The notes: generated by a model from the letters alone, not told the origin. A DNA stretch of 64,000 bases from Pseudomonadota bacterium (GCA_023386795.1 JAEWJB010000040.1:1-64000), one strand, 5' to 3'; positions 40,951-50,889 are shown, counted from the stretch's first letter. Made by a program: numbers and translations.

Positions 40951-42198
40951 ATGTCCAAGCCACAGAAGTACGGCGTCCATTCCGAGGTGGGCCAGCTGCG
41001 CAAGGTGCTGGTCTGCGCCCCTGGCCTGGCGCACACGCGCCTGACCCCGCGCAACAAGGACGAGTTGCTGTTCGACGACATCATGTGGGTGGACAACGCC
41101 AAGCGCGACCACTTCGACTTCATGGCCAAGATGCGCGACCGCGGCGTCGAGGTGCTGGAGATGCACAACCTGCTGGCCGACACGATGGCGCTCCCGGAAG
41201 CGCGCGCGTGGGTGCTGGACCACCAGGTCAACGCCAACGAAGTCGGCCTGGAATTCATGTCCGAAGTGCGCGCCTACCTGGAGAGCCTGGCACCGCGCGA
41301 TTTGGCCGAGATCCTGATCGGCGGGTTGAGCGCGCGCGAATTGCCGGACGACTTCTCCAGCAGCACGCTTTCGGTGGCGCGCGAGCATCCGGAGGTGGTG
41401 GGCTACCTGCTGCCGCCTTTGCCCAACACCCTGTACACCCGGGACACCACCTGCTGGATCTACGAGGGCGTGACCCTCAATCCGCTGTACTGGCCGGCGC
41501 GGCACGAGGAAACCATCCTCACCACGTGCATCTACAAGTTCCACCCGGACTTCGCCAGCGCAGATTTCCCGATCTGGTACGGCGACCCTACCCAGGACCA
41601 CGGCAATGCGACGCTGGAAGGCGGTGACGTGATGCCCGCCGGCAATGGCGTGGTGCTGGTGGGCATGAGCGAGCGCACCTCGCGCACGGCGATCACCCAG
41701 CTGGCGCAATCGCTGTTCAAGCACCAGGGCGCCACGCGCGTGATCGCCGCCTCGATGCCCCGCCTGCGCTCGGCGATGCACCTGGATACCGTGTTCACCT
41801 TCGCCGACCGCGACGTGGCCACGATCTACAGCGGCATCGTCGACCAGATCAAGCCGATATCGCTGTATCCCAGCGACAAGGCGCCGGGCTTCGAGGTGGT
41901 CTTCGAGGACAAGCACTTCACCGAGGTGGTGGCCGAAGCACTGGGCCTGAAGAAGCTGCGGCTGGTGGAATCGGACGAGTACTACGGCGCCGAGCGCTCG
42001 CAGTGGAACAGCGGCAACAACCTGGTGGCCCTGTCGCCGGGCGTGGTGGTGGCCTACGACCGCAACACCTCCACCAATACCGCGTTGCGCAAGGAAGGCA
42101 TCGAGGTCATCACCATCGTCGGCGCCGAACTCGGCCGCGGCCGTGGCGGCGGCCACTGCATGACCTGTCCGCTGGTGCGCGACGCCGTGGACTTCTGA
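40951..42198 (+). CDS. arcA: Arginine deiminase
   Basis: A 415-aa enzyme converting arginine to citrulline and ammonia, the first step of the arginine deiminase pathway. Active-site residues are all present: Asp165 in YTRDT, Glu223 in LEGGD, His277 and Asp279 in MHLDTVF, and nucleophile Cys403 in GGGHCMTCP. Neither arcB (ornithine carbamoyltransferase) nor arcC (carbamate kinase) is nearby; the ArcD-like antiporters lie about 4.5 kb upstream. It may serve acid resistance or nitrogen supply rather than ATP production. Confidence 0.96.
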   Translation: MSKPQKYGVHSEVGQLRKVLVCAPGLAHTRLTPRNKDELLFDDIMWVDNAKRDHFDFMAKMRDRGVEVLEMHNLLADTMALPEARAWVLDHQVNANEVGLEFMSEVRAYLESLAPRDLAEILIGGLSARELPDDFSSSTLSVAREHPEVVGYLLPPLPNTLYTRDTTCWIYEGVTLNPLYWPARHEETILTTCIYKFHPDFASADFPIWYGDPTQDHGNATLEGGDVMPAGNGVVLVGMSERTSRTAITQLAQSLFKHQGATRVIAASMPRLRSAMHLDTVFTFADRDVATIYSGIVDQIKPISLYPSDKAPGFEVVFEDKHFTEVVAEALGLKKLRLVESDEYYGAERSQWNSGNNLVALSPGVVVAYDRNTSTNTALRKEGIEVITIVGAELGRGRGGGHCMTCPLVRDAVDF

Positions 42199-42207
42199 GG
42201 ACCCGGG

Positions 42208-42233
42208 CCTCGCCGGCATGGCCTGCCGGGAGG
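42208..42233 (+). terminator. Stem-loop after arcA, possible terminator without T-run
   Basis: CCTC-G-CCGGCA, loop TGGCC, TGCCGG-GAGG gives a 10-bp stem with one bulged G, nine bases past the arcA stop. No T-run follows, so it may be a 3'-end stabiliser or weak terminator. Confidence 0.4.
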
Positions 42234-42306
42234 TCGCAGTGGGGGCACGGGCCAGGTTCGGCGGCCGCTTGGGGGAAGCGGCGAGGGCAGCCGGAGGTAT
42301 CGCGGC

Positions 42307-43455
42307 ATGCATACCAGGCAATGGATGGGGTCGCTGTGGCTCGGCGGCGCGTTGGCGTCGCTCGCCGGATGCGGGGGCAATGCAGGGCCGGGCGCTGCCA
42401 TGCCACCGACGGTGGTGACGGTCGAGGAAGTGCATGCCACCGCCGTACCGAACCTGGTCGAACTGCCAGGGCGCGTGGAAGCGGTGCGCATGGCACAGGT
42501 GCGTGCGCGCGCCGATGGCATCGTCGAGCGGCAGCTCTATGTGGAAGGCACGGATGTCGCCGCCGGCACGCCGTTGTTCCAGATCGATCCGCGCGACCTG
42601 CAGGCACGCCTGCAGCAGGCGCGTGCCGCACTCGCGTCGGCGCGCGCGGCGCGGGGACAGACCGCCAGCCTGCGTGCGCGCCTGTCCACGCTGGTGCAAC
42701 GCAAGGCGGTCAGTGTGCAGGAGTACGAATCGGCGCAGGCTTCGTTCCAGCAGGCCGATGCCGCGCTGCTCGAAGCCCAGGCCGCGGTGGATCGCGCGCA
42801 GCTGCAGCTCGACCACGCCACCGTGCGCGCCCCCATTGCCGGGCGCGTCGGCCGCGCGGCGGTCAGCGAAGGCGCGCTGGTCAGCGCCGCCTCGGCCACG
42901 CTGATGACCCAGGTCGACCAGCTCGACCCGGTCTACGTCGTCTTCCAGCCCTCCAATGCCGCCTTCACCGAACTGGAGCGCAGCGTCGAGGCCGGGCGCA
43001 TCGTGCTGGGCGACGGCAAGCACATCGGCGTGACCGTGCTCGACGATGAAGGCACGCCACTGCCGGTGCGAGGCGTGGTCGATTTCACCGAGAAGGCCGT
43101 GGACCCGGCGACCGGCAGCCGCACGCTGCGCGCCTCGTTCGACAACACGCCACGCCGCTTGCTGCCGGGCCAGTTCGTGCGCGGCATCCTGGCCGTGGGC
43201 ACGCTGCGTGACGGCATCAGCCTGCCCGAACGTGCCATCAGCATCGCCGAGGACGAGGCCAGCGTGATGACCGTCAACGCCGACGGCGTGGCGATGCGCC
43301 AGCCGGTGACCCTGGCCGGGCAGGCCGAGGGACGCTGGGTGGTGCAGTCCGGCCTCACCCCCGGCCAGAAGGTGATTGTGGACGGCTGGCACAAGGTGCA
43401 GCCGGGCCAGCACGTGCAGGCGCGCGCGGCGCAGGCGGCGGCGCCGGCCCCATGA
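42307..43455 (+). CDS. RND efflux periplasmic adaptor (MexA/AcrA type)
   Basis: A 382-aa lipoprotein (lipobox SLAGC, Cys22) that bridges the RND pump and outer-membrane channel. Domains in order are a split lipoyl domain (VRARADGIVERQLYVEGTDV; HATVRAPIAGRVGRAAVSEG), an alpha-helical hairpin between the halves (about 95-155), a beta-barrel and a membrane-proximal domain. Its TGA overlaps the pump start (ATGA). Regulator not in view; no TetR or LysR gene lies next to it. Confidence 0.92.
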   Translation: MHTRQWMGSLWLGGALASLAGCGGNAGPGAAMPPTVVTVEEVHATAVPNLVELPGRVEAVRMAQVRARADGIVERQLYVEGTDVAAGTPLFQIDPRDLQARLQQARAALASARAARGQTASLRARLSTLVQRKAVSVQEYESAQASFQQADAALLEAQAAVDRAQLQLDHATVRAPIAGRVGRAAVSEGALVSAASATLMTQVDQLDPVYVVFQPSNAAFTELERSVEAGRIVLGDGKHIGVTVLDDEGTPLPVRGVVDFTEKAVDPATGSRTLRASFDNTPRRLLPGQFVRGILAVGTLRDGISLPERAISIAEDEASVMTVNADGVAMRQPVTLAGQAEGRWVVQSGLTPGQKVIVDGWHKVQPGQHVQARAAQAAAPAP

Positions 43456-46400
43456 GTGGATTCTTCGTCTACCGGCCTGTGCTGGCCTGGGTGGTGGCGC
43501 TGTTTGCGCTGCTGTTCGGCGGCATCGCATTGCATTCGCTGCCGGTAGAGCAGTATCCCGACGTCGCGCCGCCCTCGCTGAGCATCGCCGCCACGTTCGT
43601 GGGCGCCGACGCGCAGACGGTGGACCGCACCGTGACCTCGGTGATCGAGAACGAGCTCAACGGCGTGGACGATTTCCTGTTCATGACCTCCACCAGCCGT
43701 GCCAACGGCACCGCGCAGATCCGCGTGACCTTCCGCAGCGGCACCGACCTGGACCGCGCGCGTTCGCAGGTGCAGGACCGCCTGGCGCGGGTGGAGCCGC
43801 GGCTGCCCGAAGAAGTACGGCAGATGGGCGTGCACGTCACCCAGTCCTCGACCGGCTTCCTGATGCTGATCGCGCTGCAATCGCAGGGCGGCCAGCGCAG
43901 CGCACTGGAACTGGGCGACTTCGCCGCGCGCAACATCGCCGACGAACTGCGCCGGCTGCCCGGCGTGGGCGATGTCGCGCTGTTCGGGTCCGGCTACGCG
44001 ATGCGTATCTGGCTGGACCGCGAAAAACTCGTCAGCTTCGGGCTGAGCCCGGCCGAGGTGATGGCCGCGATCCGTGAACAGAACGCGCAGACCGCCGGCG
44101 GTGGACTCGGTTTGCAGCCGGTGGCGCCGGGCACCGAGACGACCGCGCAGATCGTGACCCGCGGCCGCCTCAGCTCGGCGGCGCAATTCCGCCAGATCAT
44201 CGTGCGCGCGACCCCGGACGGCGCCACGGTGCGACTGGGCGACATCGCGCGGGTGGAACTGGGCAACGATACCTACGCCTTCAATCTCACCCTCAATGGG
44301 CAGGAGAGCGCGGGCCTGGCGGTCTCGCTGAGCAGCGGCGCCAACGCGCTGGCCACCGCGCGGCGCGTGCGCGAGCGGCTGGAATCGTTGCAGGCCACGT
44401 TCCCGCCCGACGTGCGCTGGAGCACCCCCTTCGATACCACGCCATTCATCACCGAGTCGGTCAGCGGTGTGGTGCGCACGATGATCGAGGCGATGGTGAT
44501 GGTGTCCATCGTGGTGCTGCTGTTCCTGCAGAGCTGGCGCGCGATGCTGCTGCCCACGCTGGTGGTGCCCATCTCGCTGGTCGGTACCTGCCTGGGCCTG
44601 CTGGCGTTCGGCATGTCCATCAATCTGCTGTCCCTGTTCGCCATGGTGGTGGCGATCGGCATCCTCAACGACGATGCCATCGTCATCGTCGAGAACGTCG
44701 AGCGGATCATGCGCGAGGATGGCTTGGAAGCGCGCCCGGCCACTGCCAAGGCCATGGGCCAGCTGAGCGGAGCGATCATCGCCACCAGCCTGGTGCTGTG
44801 GGCGGTGTTCGTGCCGATGGGGTTCTTTCCCGGCTCGGCGGGCGGCATCTATCGCCAGTTCGCGGTCACCCTGAGCGTGTCGCTGGGCGTGTCGACGATC
44901 CTCTCGTTGACCCTGGCCCCGGCGATCTGCGGCGCCACGCTGCGCCCGCACGACCCCGCCGCCCCCGGACCGGGGCGACGCGTATTCGGTGCGATCAACC
45001 GGGCGCTGGACAAGAGCAGCCGCGCCTATGCCGATGGCGTGGGCCGCCTGTTGAAGCGGCCCTGGCTGTGGGTGGGCGTATTCGTCGTTGCCGTGCTGCT
45101 GACCGCGCTGCTGTACGCGCGCCTGCCCGGCGGCTTCCTGCCGGAAGAAGACCAAGGCTATCTGTTCGTGGCCTACAACGGTGCACCCGGCGCCACCGTG
45201 GCGCGCACGCGTGAAGCGGTGCGCCAGGCCGAGGCGATCCTGCGCCAGCAACCGGAAGTGCGCAACGTCGCGACCGTCGTGGGCTTCAGTTTCTTCGGCC
45301 AGGGACAGAACGTCGGCATGTCGTTCGTGGACCTCAAGCCGTGGGCCGAACGCGACGGCGCGGCGCACGGCGCGTCCGCGCTGGCACGCCGCATGAACGG
45401 CGCGATGCTCGGCATCCCGCAGGCGCAGGTGTTCGTGCTCAACCCGCCGGCAATCCAGTCGCTGGGCAATGCTTCCGGCTTCACCCTGAAGATCGAGGAC
45501 CGGGGCGGGGCGGGCGAACGTACCCTGCAGGCCACCGCGATGGCCTTGGCCCAGCGCGCCGCTGCCAGCGACCGCCTGGCCGGCGTGCGGCCCGAAGGCA
45601 TGCCGCGGGCACCGCAGCTGTTCGTGGATATCGACCGCACCCAGGCGCGTGCGCTTGGCGTACCGCTGTCCCAGGTCAACCAGGCGCTGGGCGTGATGTT
45701 CGGGTCGGCTTACGTCAATGACTTCGTGCACCAGGGCAACGTGGCCCGCGTGTTCGTGCAGGGCGAGGCCGCCCAGCGCATGCGCGCGGAAGACGTGACC
45801 GACCTGCGGGTGATCGGCAGCAGCGGGCAGTCGGTGCCGTTCTCCGCATTCGCGCGCACGCACTGGACGGTGGGCGAGCAGCAGGTGGAGCGCTACAACG
45901 GCTTCCTCGCCGCCACGGTGTCCGGGCAGGCCGCGCCGGGCGTCTCCAGCGGCGCGGCCCTGCGCGAGATGGAGCGGCTCGCCGCCGAGGTGCTGCCACC
46001 GGGCATGCGCTTCGAATGGACCGGCACCGCGCGCGAAGAGCAGGAAGCCGCCGGACAGGTCGGCCTGCTGCTGGGCCTGGCGCTGCTGGTCGCGTTCCTG
46101 CTGCTGGCCGCGTTGTACGAGAGCTGGACCACGCCGGTGGCGGTGCTGCTGGCGGTCCCGTTCGGCATCCTCGGCGCGGTGGTGTTCACCGGCGCGCGCG
46201 GCATGTCGGCCGACGTGTACTTCAACGTTGGGCTGGTGACCATCATCGGCCTGGCCGCGAAGAACGCGATCCTGATCGTGCAGTTCGGCCTGGACGAGGA
46301 AGCGCGCGGCGTGCCGACCGACCAGGCCATCCTCGCCGCCGCGCACCAGCGCCTGCGGCCGATCCTGATGACCAGCCTCACCTTCATCGTCGGCATGCTG

Positions 46401-46574
46401 CCGCTGGTATTCGCCGCCGGCGCCGGTGCGGCCAGCCGGCAGGCGGTGGGCACCGGCGTGCTCGGCAGCATGTTCACCGCCACCTTGTTCGGCATCTTCT
46501 ACACGCCATTGTTCTATTACCTGCTGCGGCGCCGGGCCGGCGCGCGCACGCTACCGCCGCAGGCCACGCCATGA
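43452..46574 (+). CDS. RND multidrug transporter, HAE1 class (AcrB/MexB-like)
   Basis: A 1040-aa proton-driven inner-membrane pump. Helix 4 reads AIGILNDDAIVIVENVERIM, with the proton-relay pair Asp407-Asp408 in the AcrB position; Asn406 replaces the common Val. The family RND signatures IEAMVMVSIVVLLFLQSW and FYTPLFYYLLRRR are present, as are two large periplasmic loops. Expected substrates are amphiphilic drugs, solvents or signals. ATGA overlaps on both sides couple it to the adaptor and the outer-membrane factor. Confidence 0.94.
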   Translation: MSGFFVYRPVLAWVVALFALLFGGIALHSLPVEQYPDVAPPSLSIAATFVGADAQTVDRTVTSVIENELNGVDDFLFMTSTSRANGTAQIRVTFRSGTDLDRARSQVQDRLARVEPRLPEEVRQMGVHVTQSSTGFLMLIALQSQGGQRSALELGDFAARNIADELRRLPGVGDVALFGSGYAMRIWLDREKLVSFGLSPAEVMAAIREQNAQTAGGGLGLQPVAPGTETTAQIVTRGRLSSAAQFRQIIVRATPDGATVRLGDIARVELGNDTYAFNLTLNGQESAGLAVSLSSGANALATARRVRERLESLQATFPPDVRWSTPFDTTPFITESVSGVVRTMIEAMVMVSIVVLLFLQSWRAMLLPTLVVPISLVGTCLGLLAFGMSINLLSLFAMVVAIGILNDDAIVIVENVERIMREDGLEARPATAKAMGQLSGAIIATSLVLWAVFVPMGFFPGSAGGIYRQFAVTLSVSLGVSTILSLTLAPAICGATLRPHDPAAPGPGRRVFGAINRALDKSSRAYADGVGRLLKRPWLWVGVFVVAVLLTALLYARLPGGFLPEEDQGYLFVAYNGAPGATVARTREAVRQAEAILRQQPEVRNVATVVGFSFFGQGQNVGMSFVDLKPWAERDGAAHGASALARRMNGAMLGIPQAQVFVLNPPAIQSLGNASGFTLKIEDRGGAGERTLQATAMALAQRAAASDRLAGVRPEGMPRAPQLFVDIDRTQARALGVPLSQVNQALGVMFGSAYVNDFVHQGNVARVFVQGEAAQRMRAEDVTDLRVIGSSGQSVPFSAFARTHWTVGEQQVERYNGFLAATVSGQAAPGVSSGAALREMERLAAEVLPPGMRFEWTGTAREEQEAAGQVGLLLGLALLVAFLLLAALYESWTTPVAVLLAVPFGILGAVVFTGARGMSADVYFNVGLVTIIGLAAKNAILIVQFGLDEEARGVPTDQAILAAAHQRLRPILMTSLTFIVGMLPLVFAAGAGAASRQAVGTGVLGSMFTATLFGIFYTPLFYYLLRRRAGARTLPPQATP

Positions 46575-47977
46575 AGCGCCTGTGCGTGGCGGTTGTGGGT
46601 GCGATGCTGGCCGGCTGCAACCTGGCGCCCACGTATGCGCCGCCACCGCCGGATGTCCCCGCGCGGTTTCCCGGTGCCGGCGATGCCGCGCAGGCGGGAA
46701 GGGCCGCCACGCAGATCGCGTGGCCGGCGTTCTTCCAGGACCCGATATTGCGCGGGCTGATTGACCAGGCGCTGGAGAACAATCGCGACCTGGGCGCCGC
46801 CACCGCGCGCATCGAACAGGCACGCGCGCAGTTCCGCATCCAGCGCAGCGAACGTCTGCCGGGACTGGAAGCTGGTGCCTCGGCGCAGCGGCTGCGCGCT
46901 CCGGTCAGTGCAGCGGATAACGCGGCACGCTTCACCGTGGACAGCTACGGGGTGCAGGTCGGCATTCCCACCTTCGAACTGGATTTCTGGGGCCGCGTGG
47001 CCAACCTGAGCGAATCGGCGCGGCGCCAGTACCTCGCCACGGTGGAGGCCCAGCAGGCATTCCGGCTGTCGCTCATCGCCAACGTCGCGGCCAGTTACTA
47101 CGCGTTGCGCGCCAGCGAGGAAGGCATCGTGCTGGCGCAACGTTCGCTCGACAGCCGCAAGGAAACGCTGGAGCTGGCGCAGCTGCGGATGGAGGTCGGG
47201 CTCACTTCCTCGGTGGATTACCACCAGTCCTACGCGCTGGTGACGCAGGCGCAGACCCAGCTGGCGCAACTGCAGCGCAGCCGCGAGCTGGCGCAGCACC
47301 TGCTGCAATGGCTGGTCGGCGTGGCGCTGCCCGACCCGCTGCCGCCGGGCCTGCCCATCGGTGACGAACACCAGCTGGCCGCGTTGGATCCCGGCCTGCC
47401 GTCGGCCCTGCTGCAGGCTCGCCCCGACATCCGCATGGCCGAGCATCGGTTGTTGGCCGCCAACGCCAACATCGGCGCGGCGCGAGCGCTGTATTTCCCG
47501 ATCATCGGGTTGACCGGCAGCGGCGGCTACACCTCTTCCGAACTCTCCGGGCTGGTCTCGGATAACAACAAGGTGTGGTCGTTCGGTGCCGGCGCGGTGC
47601 TGCCGCTGTTGGACTGGGGCCGGCGGCGCGCGCGCGTGGACCAGGCGCGTGGCGAGCGCGACGAACGCGAGATGGCCTACCAATCCACGGTGCAGAACGC
47701 TTTCCGCGAGGTGGCCGACGGGCTCAGCGCGGCGCGGCGCAACGCCGAGCAGATCGCCGCGCAGCAGCAGGCGGTGGAAGTGCAGGGCGCCCTCGTGGCC
47801 ACCGCGCAGGACCGCTACGAAGTGGGATTGACGCCCTACCTGGAAGTGCTCGACGCCGAACGCAACCGCTTTTCCGCCGAACAGGCGCTGCTGCAGCTGC
47901 GTGCCGGCGCGCTGCAGGACCGCGTCAACCTCTACACCGCGCTGGGCGGCGGCGACCTGCCGCCCCTGTCCGAATAA
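46571..47977 (+). CDS. RND outer-membrane factor lipoprotein (NodT/OprM family)
   Basis: A 468-aa outer-membrane channel lipoprotein (lipobox AMLAGC, Cys16). The OMF repeats are visible: PILRGLIDQALENNRDLGAA and RPDIRMAEHRLLAANANIGA, with GVQVGIPTFELDFWGR between. It completes the tripartite pump. ATG 46571 lies in a 4-base overlap with the pump gene. The open frame upstream of it is pump coding sequence read in another frame. Confidence 0.93.
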   Translation: MKRLCVAVVGAMLAGCNLAPTYAPPPPDVPARFPGAGDAAQAGRAATQIAWPAFFQDPILRGLIDQALENNRDLGAATARIEQARAQFRIQRSERLPGLEAGASAQRLRAPVSAADNAARFTVDSYGVQVGIPTFELDFWGRVANLSESARRQYLATVEAQQAFRLSLIANVAASYYALRASEEGIVLAQRSLDSRKETLELAQLRMEVGLTSSVDYHQSYALVTQAQTQLAQLQRSRELAQHLLQWLVGVALPDPLPPGLPIGDEHQLAALDPGLPSALLQARPDIRMAEHRLLAANANIGAARALYFPIIGLTGSGGYTSSELSGLVSDNNKVWSFGAGAVLPLLDWGRRRARVDQARGERDEREMAYQSTVQNAFREVADGLSAARRNAEQIAAQQQAVEVQGALVATAQDRYEVGLTPYLEVLDAERNRFSAEQALLQLRAGALQDRVNLYTALGGGDLPPLSE

Positions 47978-47997
47978 GCCCCCGCAGGAGATCCCTC

Positions 47998-49470
47998 ATG
48001 ACGATGTCCCTGCCGATCCGAACCCTCAGCGTGGCCCTTGCGCTCACGCTGCCGGCCGTCGCCCAGGCGCAGTCCACCGATGCACAGCGCGACGCGGAAA
48101 TCGCCCGCCTGCGGCAAACCGTGGACAACCTGATGCAGCGCATCGAAGTGCTGGAATCCGAACGCGGCGCGCCCGCACCGGTACCCGTCGCAGCAGGCGC
48201 GAACAGGGGGCAGGCCGCCAGCCCGCCGGCCACAGCCACCGCCCCGCCAACAGTTCCCGGGGCGCCCATGGTGGCTGCGCCCGTCGCCTCGTTGGCCACG
48301 CTGGGCGTCGAAGCTTCGCCCTTGCCGGCGCATACGCCGTTCGACGAAGACGACCAGGCCGGCGCCCGTCCCGACAACGAAGCCCCGCCCGGAGACAACC
48401 TGGAAGGCTTCTTCGCCATCCCGGGGACCACCACCTGGCTGCGCCTGAGCGGCTACGCCAAGCTCGACGCGATGATGGACGACGATGACGCGGGCGACAG
48501 CGACCAGTTCATCACCTCCGACATCCCGGTCGGCGACCAGCGCGGCGACGCTCGTTTCAACATGCACGCGCGGCAGACCCGCTTCACGATGGAAGCACGC
48601 CGCGAGACCAGCGCCGGGCAGCTGCGCTTCCTGCTGCAGAACGACTTCTTCGGCTCCGGCGGCAGCTATGGGTACCGCCTGCGGCACGCATGGGGGCAAC
48701 TGGGCAACACCTACGCCGGGTTCGGGTGGTCAGCTTTCATGGACCTGGACTCGGGCCCGGACACGCTGGACTTCGCAGGCCCGGGCGCCTCGCCCTCGGC
48801 GCGGCTGGCCAGCATCCGGCAGTACTTCCCGCTGCGCGGTGGCAACCAGATCATCCTGGCGGCCGAACATCGCAGCGGCGAAATCCAGTTCGACGACCCC
48901 GACGGCCGCGAGCGCACCGCCGCGCCCAACCTCGTGCTGGCGGCACGCCACGAAGCCGACTGGGGCAACGTGCAGCTCGCCGGCCTGCTGCGCTACCTGA
49001 GCTACGACGCACCCGGCGGCAGTGACAGCGCCGTGGCCGGCGGCGCGGCGCTGACCGGCAGCTGGGGTGCGGAAAGCGGCGACTACTTCGTCTACGGCCT
49101 GATGGGCGGGCAGGGCATCGCCGCCTATGTGGGCGACCTCGGCGGATTGGACCTGGACGCGGTGGTCGATGCGCGCGGGCAGCTCGACACGCTGCAGGAA
49201 TGGGGCGGCTGGCTGGGCTATACGCACCTGTGGAACAGCCGCTGGCGCTCGACGTTCACCTACAGCCGCCTGTACCTCGAGCGCGATGCGCAGCTGGCGG
49301 CCAGCGCGTTCCGTCGCAGCGACTACGCCGCCGCCAACCTGGTGTGGGAACCGGCGCCGAGCTGGAGCTGGGGCGTGGAGCTGTTGTACGGCAAGTTGCA
49401 GCAGCAGGATGGCGAGTCGGGCGATGCGATGCGCCTGCAGACCTCGCTGAAGTACGACTTCATCAAGTAG
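47998..49470 (+). CDS. DcaP-like trimeric outer-membrane porin
   Basis: A 490-aa outer-membrane protein: signal peptide (1-25, ending VAQAQ), an N-terminal coiled-coil (about 28-57, DAEIARLRQTVDNLMQRIEV), an Ala/Pro-rich linker (58-130), and a porin beta-barrel beginning GTTTWLRLSGYAKLDAMMDD. The coiled-coil plus barrel matches DcaP-type porins, which in Acinetobacter take up dicarboxylates and similar anions. It starts 20 bases after the pump's outer-membrane factor with GCAGGAG upstream, so it probably shares the transcript. Confidence 0.85.
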   Translation: MTMSLPIRTLSVALALTLPAVAQAQSTDAQRDAEIARLRQTVDNLMQRIEVLESERGAPAPVPVAAGANRGQAASPPATATAPPTVPGAPMVAAPVASLATLGVEASPLPAHTPFDEDDQAGARPDNEAPPGDNLEGFFAIPGTTTWLRLSGYAKLDAMMDDDDAGDSDQFITSDIPVGDQRGDARFNMHARQTRFTMEARRETSAGQLRFLLQNDFFGSGGSYGYRLRHAWGQLGNTYAGFGWSAFMDLDSGPDTLDFAGPGASPSARLASIRQYFPLRGGNQIILAAEHRSGEIQFDDPDGRERTAAPNLVLAARHEADWGNVQLAGLLRYLSYDAPGGSDSAVAGGAALTGSWGAESGDYFVYGLMGGQGIAAYVGDLGGLDLDAVVDARGQLDTLQEWGGWLGYTHLWNSRWRSTFTYSRLYLERDAQLAASAFRRSDYAAANLVWEPAPSWSWGVELLYGKLQQQDGESGDAMRLQTSLKYDFIK

Positions 49471-49479
49471 GGGCCTGCG

Positions 49480-50889
49480 ATGAACTTCCGATCCTCCCGC
49501 TGCCCGCGCGGCTTCGCCGCCCGCACGTTATGCATGGCGATGCTGGCCTGCGTGGGGCCGGCCTGTGCACAGGATGCCATGCTCGGCAACCTGCTCGAAG
49601 ATCCGGGCAGTGGTGCCGCAGGCCTGGGCTTCCTCGGTCGCATCGAGAGCTCTCCCTATCGCGGCGCCGATCCGCGCGTGGATCTCATGCCGCTGTATCT
49701 CTACGAGGGCGAGCGTTTCTTCCTGCGCTCCAACACCGCCGGCGTGCGCGTCACGGGCGACCAGGCCGCCGGCCTGGAGCTGTTCGTCGAACGCCGCCTG
49801 GAGGGTTTCCCGGAAGACGAGACGCCGGACGTGCTCGAAGGCATGGAGACGCGCAACAGCGAGGCCGACCTGGGAGCGCGTTACTACGGAGAGAACGGCC
49901 CGCATCACTGGGATGCCAGCGTGCGCCAGGACATCTCCAGCACCTCACACGGCACCGAGCTGCGCGGGTCCTACGGCTACCTGTGGCAGGACGACCGCTG
50001 GAGCGTGCAGCCCGTGCTCACCGTCGCGTGGCGCAGCGCCAAGCTCAACGACTATTACTACGGCGTGCCGGCGGCCGATTCCACGCCGGATCGTGCGGCG
50101 TATTCGGCAGGTTCGGGCTTCAACCTCACCGCCGCGCTGTATGCGCGCTACCGCATCTTCCGCCACTGGAGCGTGCTGGGTGGCGTGTTCGTCACCGGCT
50201 ATTCGAGCGAGATCCGCGACAGCCCGGTAGTGGACGAGAACGTCCAGTGGGGCGCGATGCTGGGCGCCGCCTACGATTTCGGCAACGGCCAGGTGCGCTG
50301 GGATGACGCGCACGTGCCCACCTACGTGAAGCTGTTCTATGGCCGCGATACCGGCGAAGGCTGCCACCTGATACGGATCATGACCTTCAAGTGCGCCAGC
50401 TTCAACGACGAGGACGGCACCGACATCTGGGGCATCCACGTGGGCCGTCCGTTCGTGTCGCGACTCAACGGCTGGCCGCTGGACCTGGTCGGCTATGCCG
50501 GCATCGTGCGCCACCTGGAGAAGGGCTACCAGCCCGACGCCTGGCAGATCGACGCCTACATGAAGGGCTACTACTACGGCTTCCCCTGGTCGCACCGGGT
50601 GATGACCCGCGTCGGCTTCGGCTTTGGCCTGTCCTACGCCGAGCGCGTGCCGTATGCCGAAGTGGTCTCGCAGGCGCGACGCGAACGCAACACCTCCAAG
50701 CTGCTCAACTACCTGGACCCGAGCATCGACATCAGCCTGGGCGACCTGTTTGGCAGCGAGCGCTGGCACGAACTGTATTTCGGATTCGGCGTGTCGCACC
50801 GCTCCGGCATCTTCGGCACCGCGCAGATGCTGGGCACGGTCGATGGCGGTTCCAACTACCTCTACGCGTATATCGAAGCGGCGCTGTGA
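49480..50889 (+). CDS. Double-length MipA/OmpV-family outer-membrane protein
   Basis: A 469-aa exported protein (signal 1-30, ending ACA). Residues 31-270 look like a MipA/OmpV barrel (GLGFLGRIESSPYRGADPRV, PLYLYEGERFFLRSNTAGVR, ending GAMLGAAYDFGNG). The family is usually about 250-280 aa, so residues 271-469 are extra. This second half also looks like outer-membrane strands and ends with SHRSGIFG and GGSNYLYAYIEAAL, a pattern resembling the His-x-Ser end of PagL-type lipid A deacylases (His440, Ser442); no Glu is obvious at the third catalytic position. Ribosome site is weak. It follows the porin by 9 bases. Confidence 0.75.
   Translation: MNFRSSRCPRGFAARTLCMAMLACVGPACAQDAMLGNLLEDPGSGAAGLGFLGRIESSPYRGADPRVDLMPLYLYEGERFFLRSNTAGVRVTGDQAAGLELFVERRLEGFPEDETPDVLEGMETRNSEADLGARYYGENGPHHWDASVRQDISSTSHGTELRGSYGYLWQDDRWSVQPVLTVAWRSAKLNDYYYGVPAADSTPDRAAYSAGSGFNLTAALYARYRIFRHWSVLGGVFVTGYSSEIRDSPVVDENVQWGAMLGAAYDFGNGQVRWDDAHVPTYVKLFYGRDTGEGCHLIRIMTFKCASFNDEDGTDIWGIHVGRPFVSRLNGWPLDLVGYAGIVRHLEKGYQPDAWQIDAYMKGYYYGFPWSHRVMTRVGFGFGLSYAERVPYAEVVSQARRERNTSKLLNYLDPSIDISLGDLFGSERWHELYFGFGVSHRSGIFGTAQMLGTVDGGSNYLYAYIEAAL

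Noticed and set aside
40685..41044. A 119-codon plus-strand open frame upstream of and overlapping arcA
   Set aside because: It runs into arcA in another frame, is Arg/Pro-rich, and has no ribosome site or family features.
42933..46346. A 1137-codon minus-strand open frame opposite the RND pump
   Set aside because: Shadow of the pump gene; no motif, signal or ribosome site.
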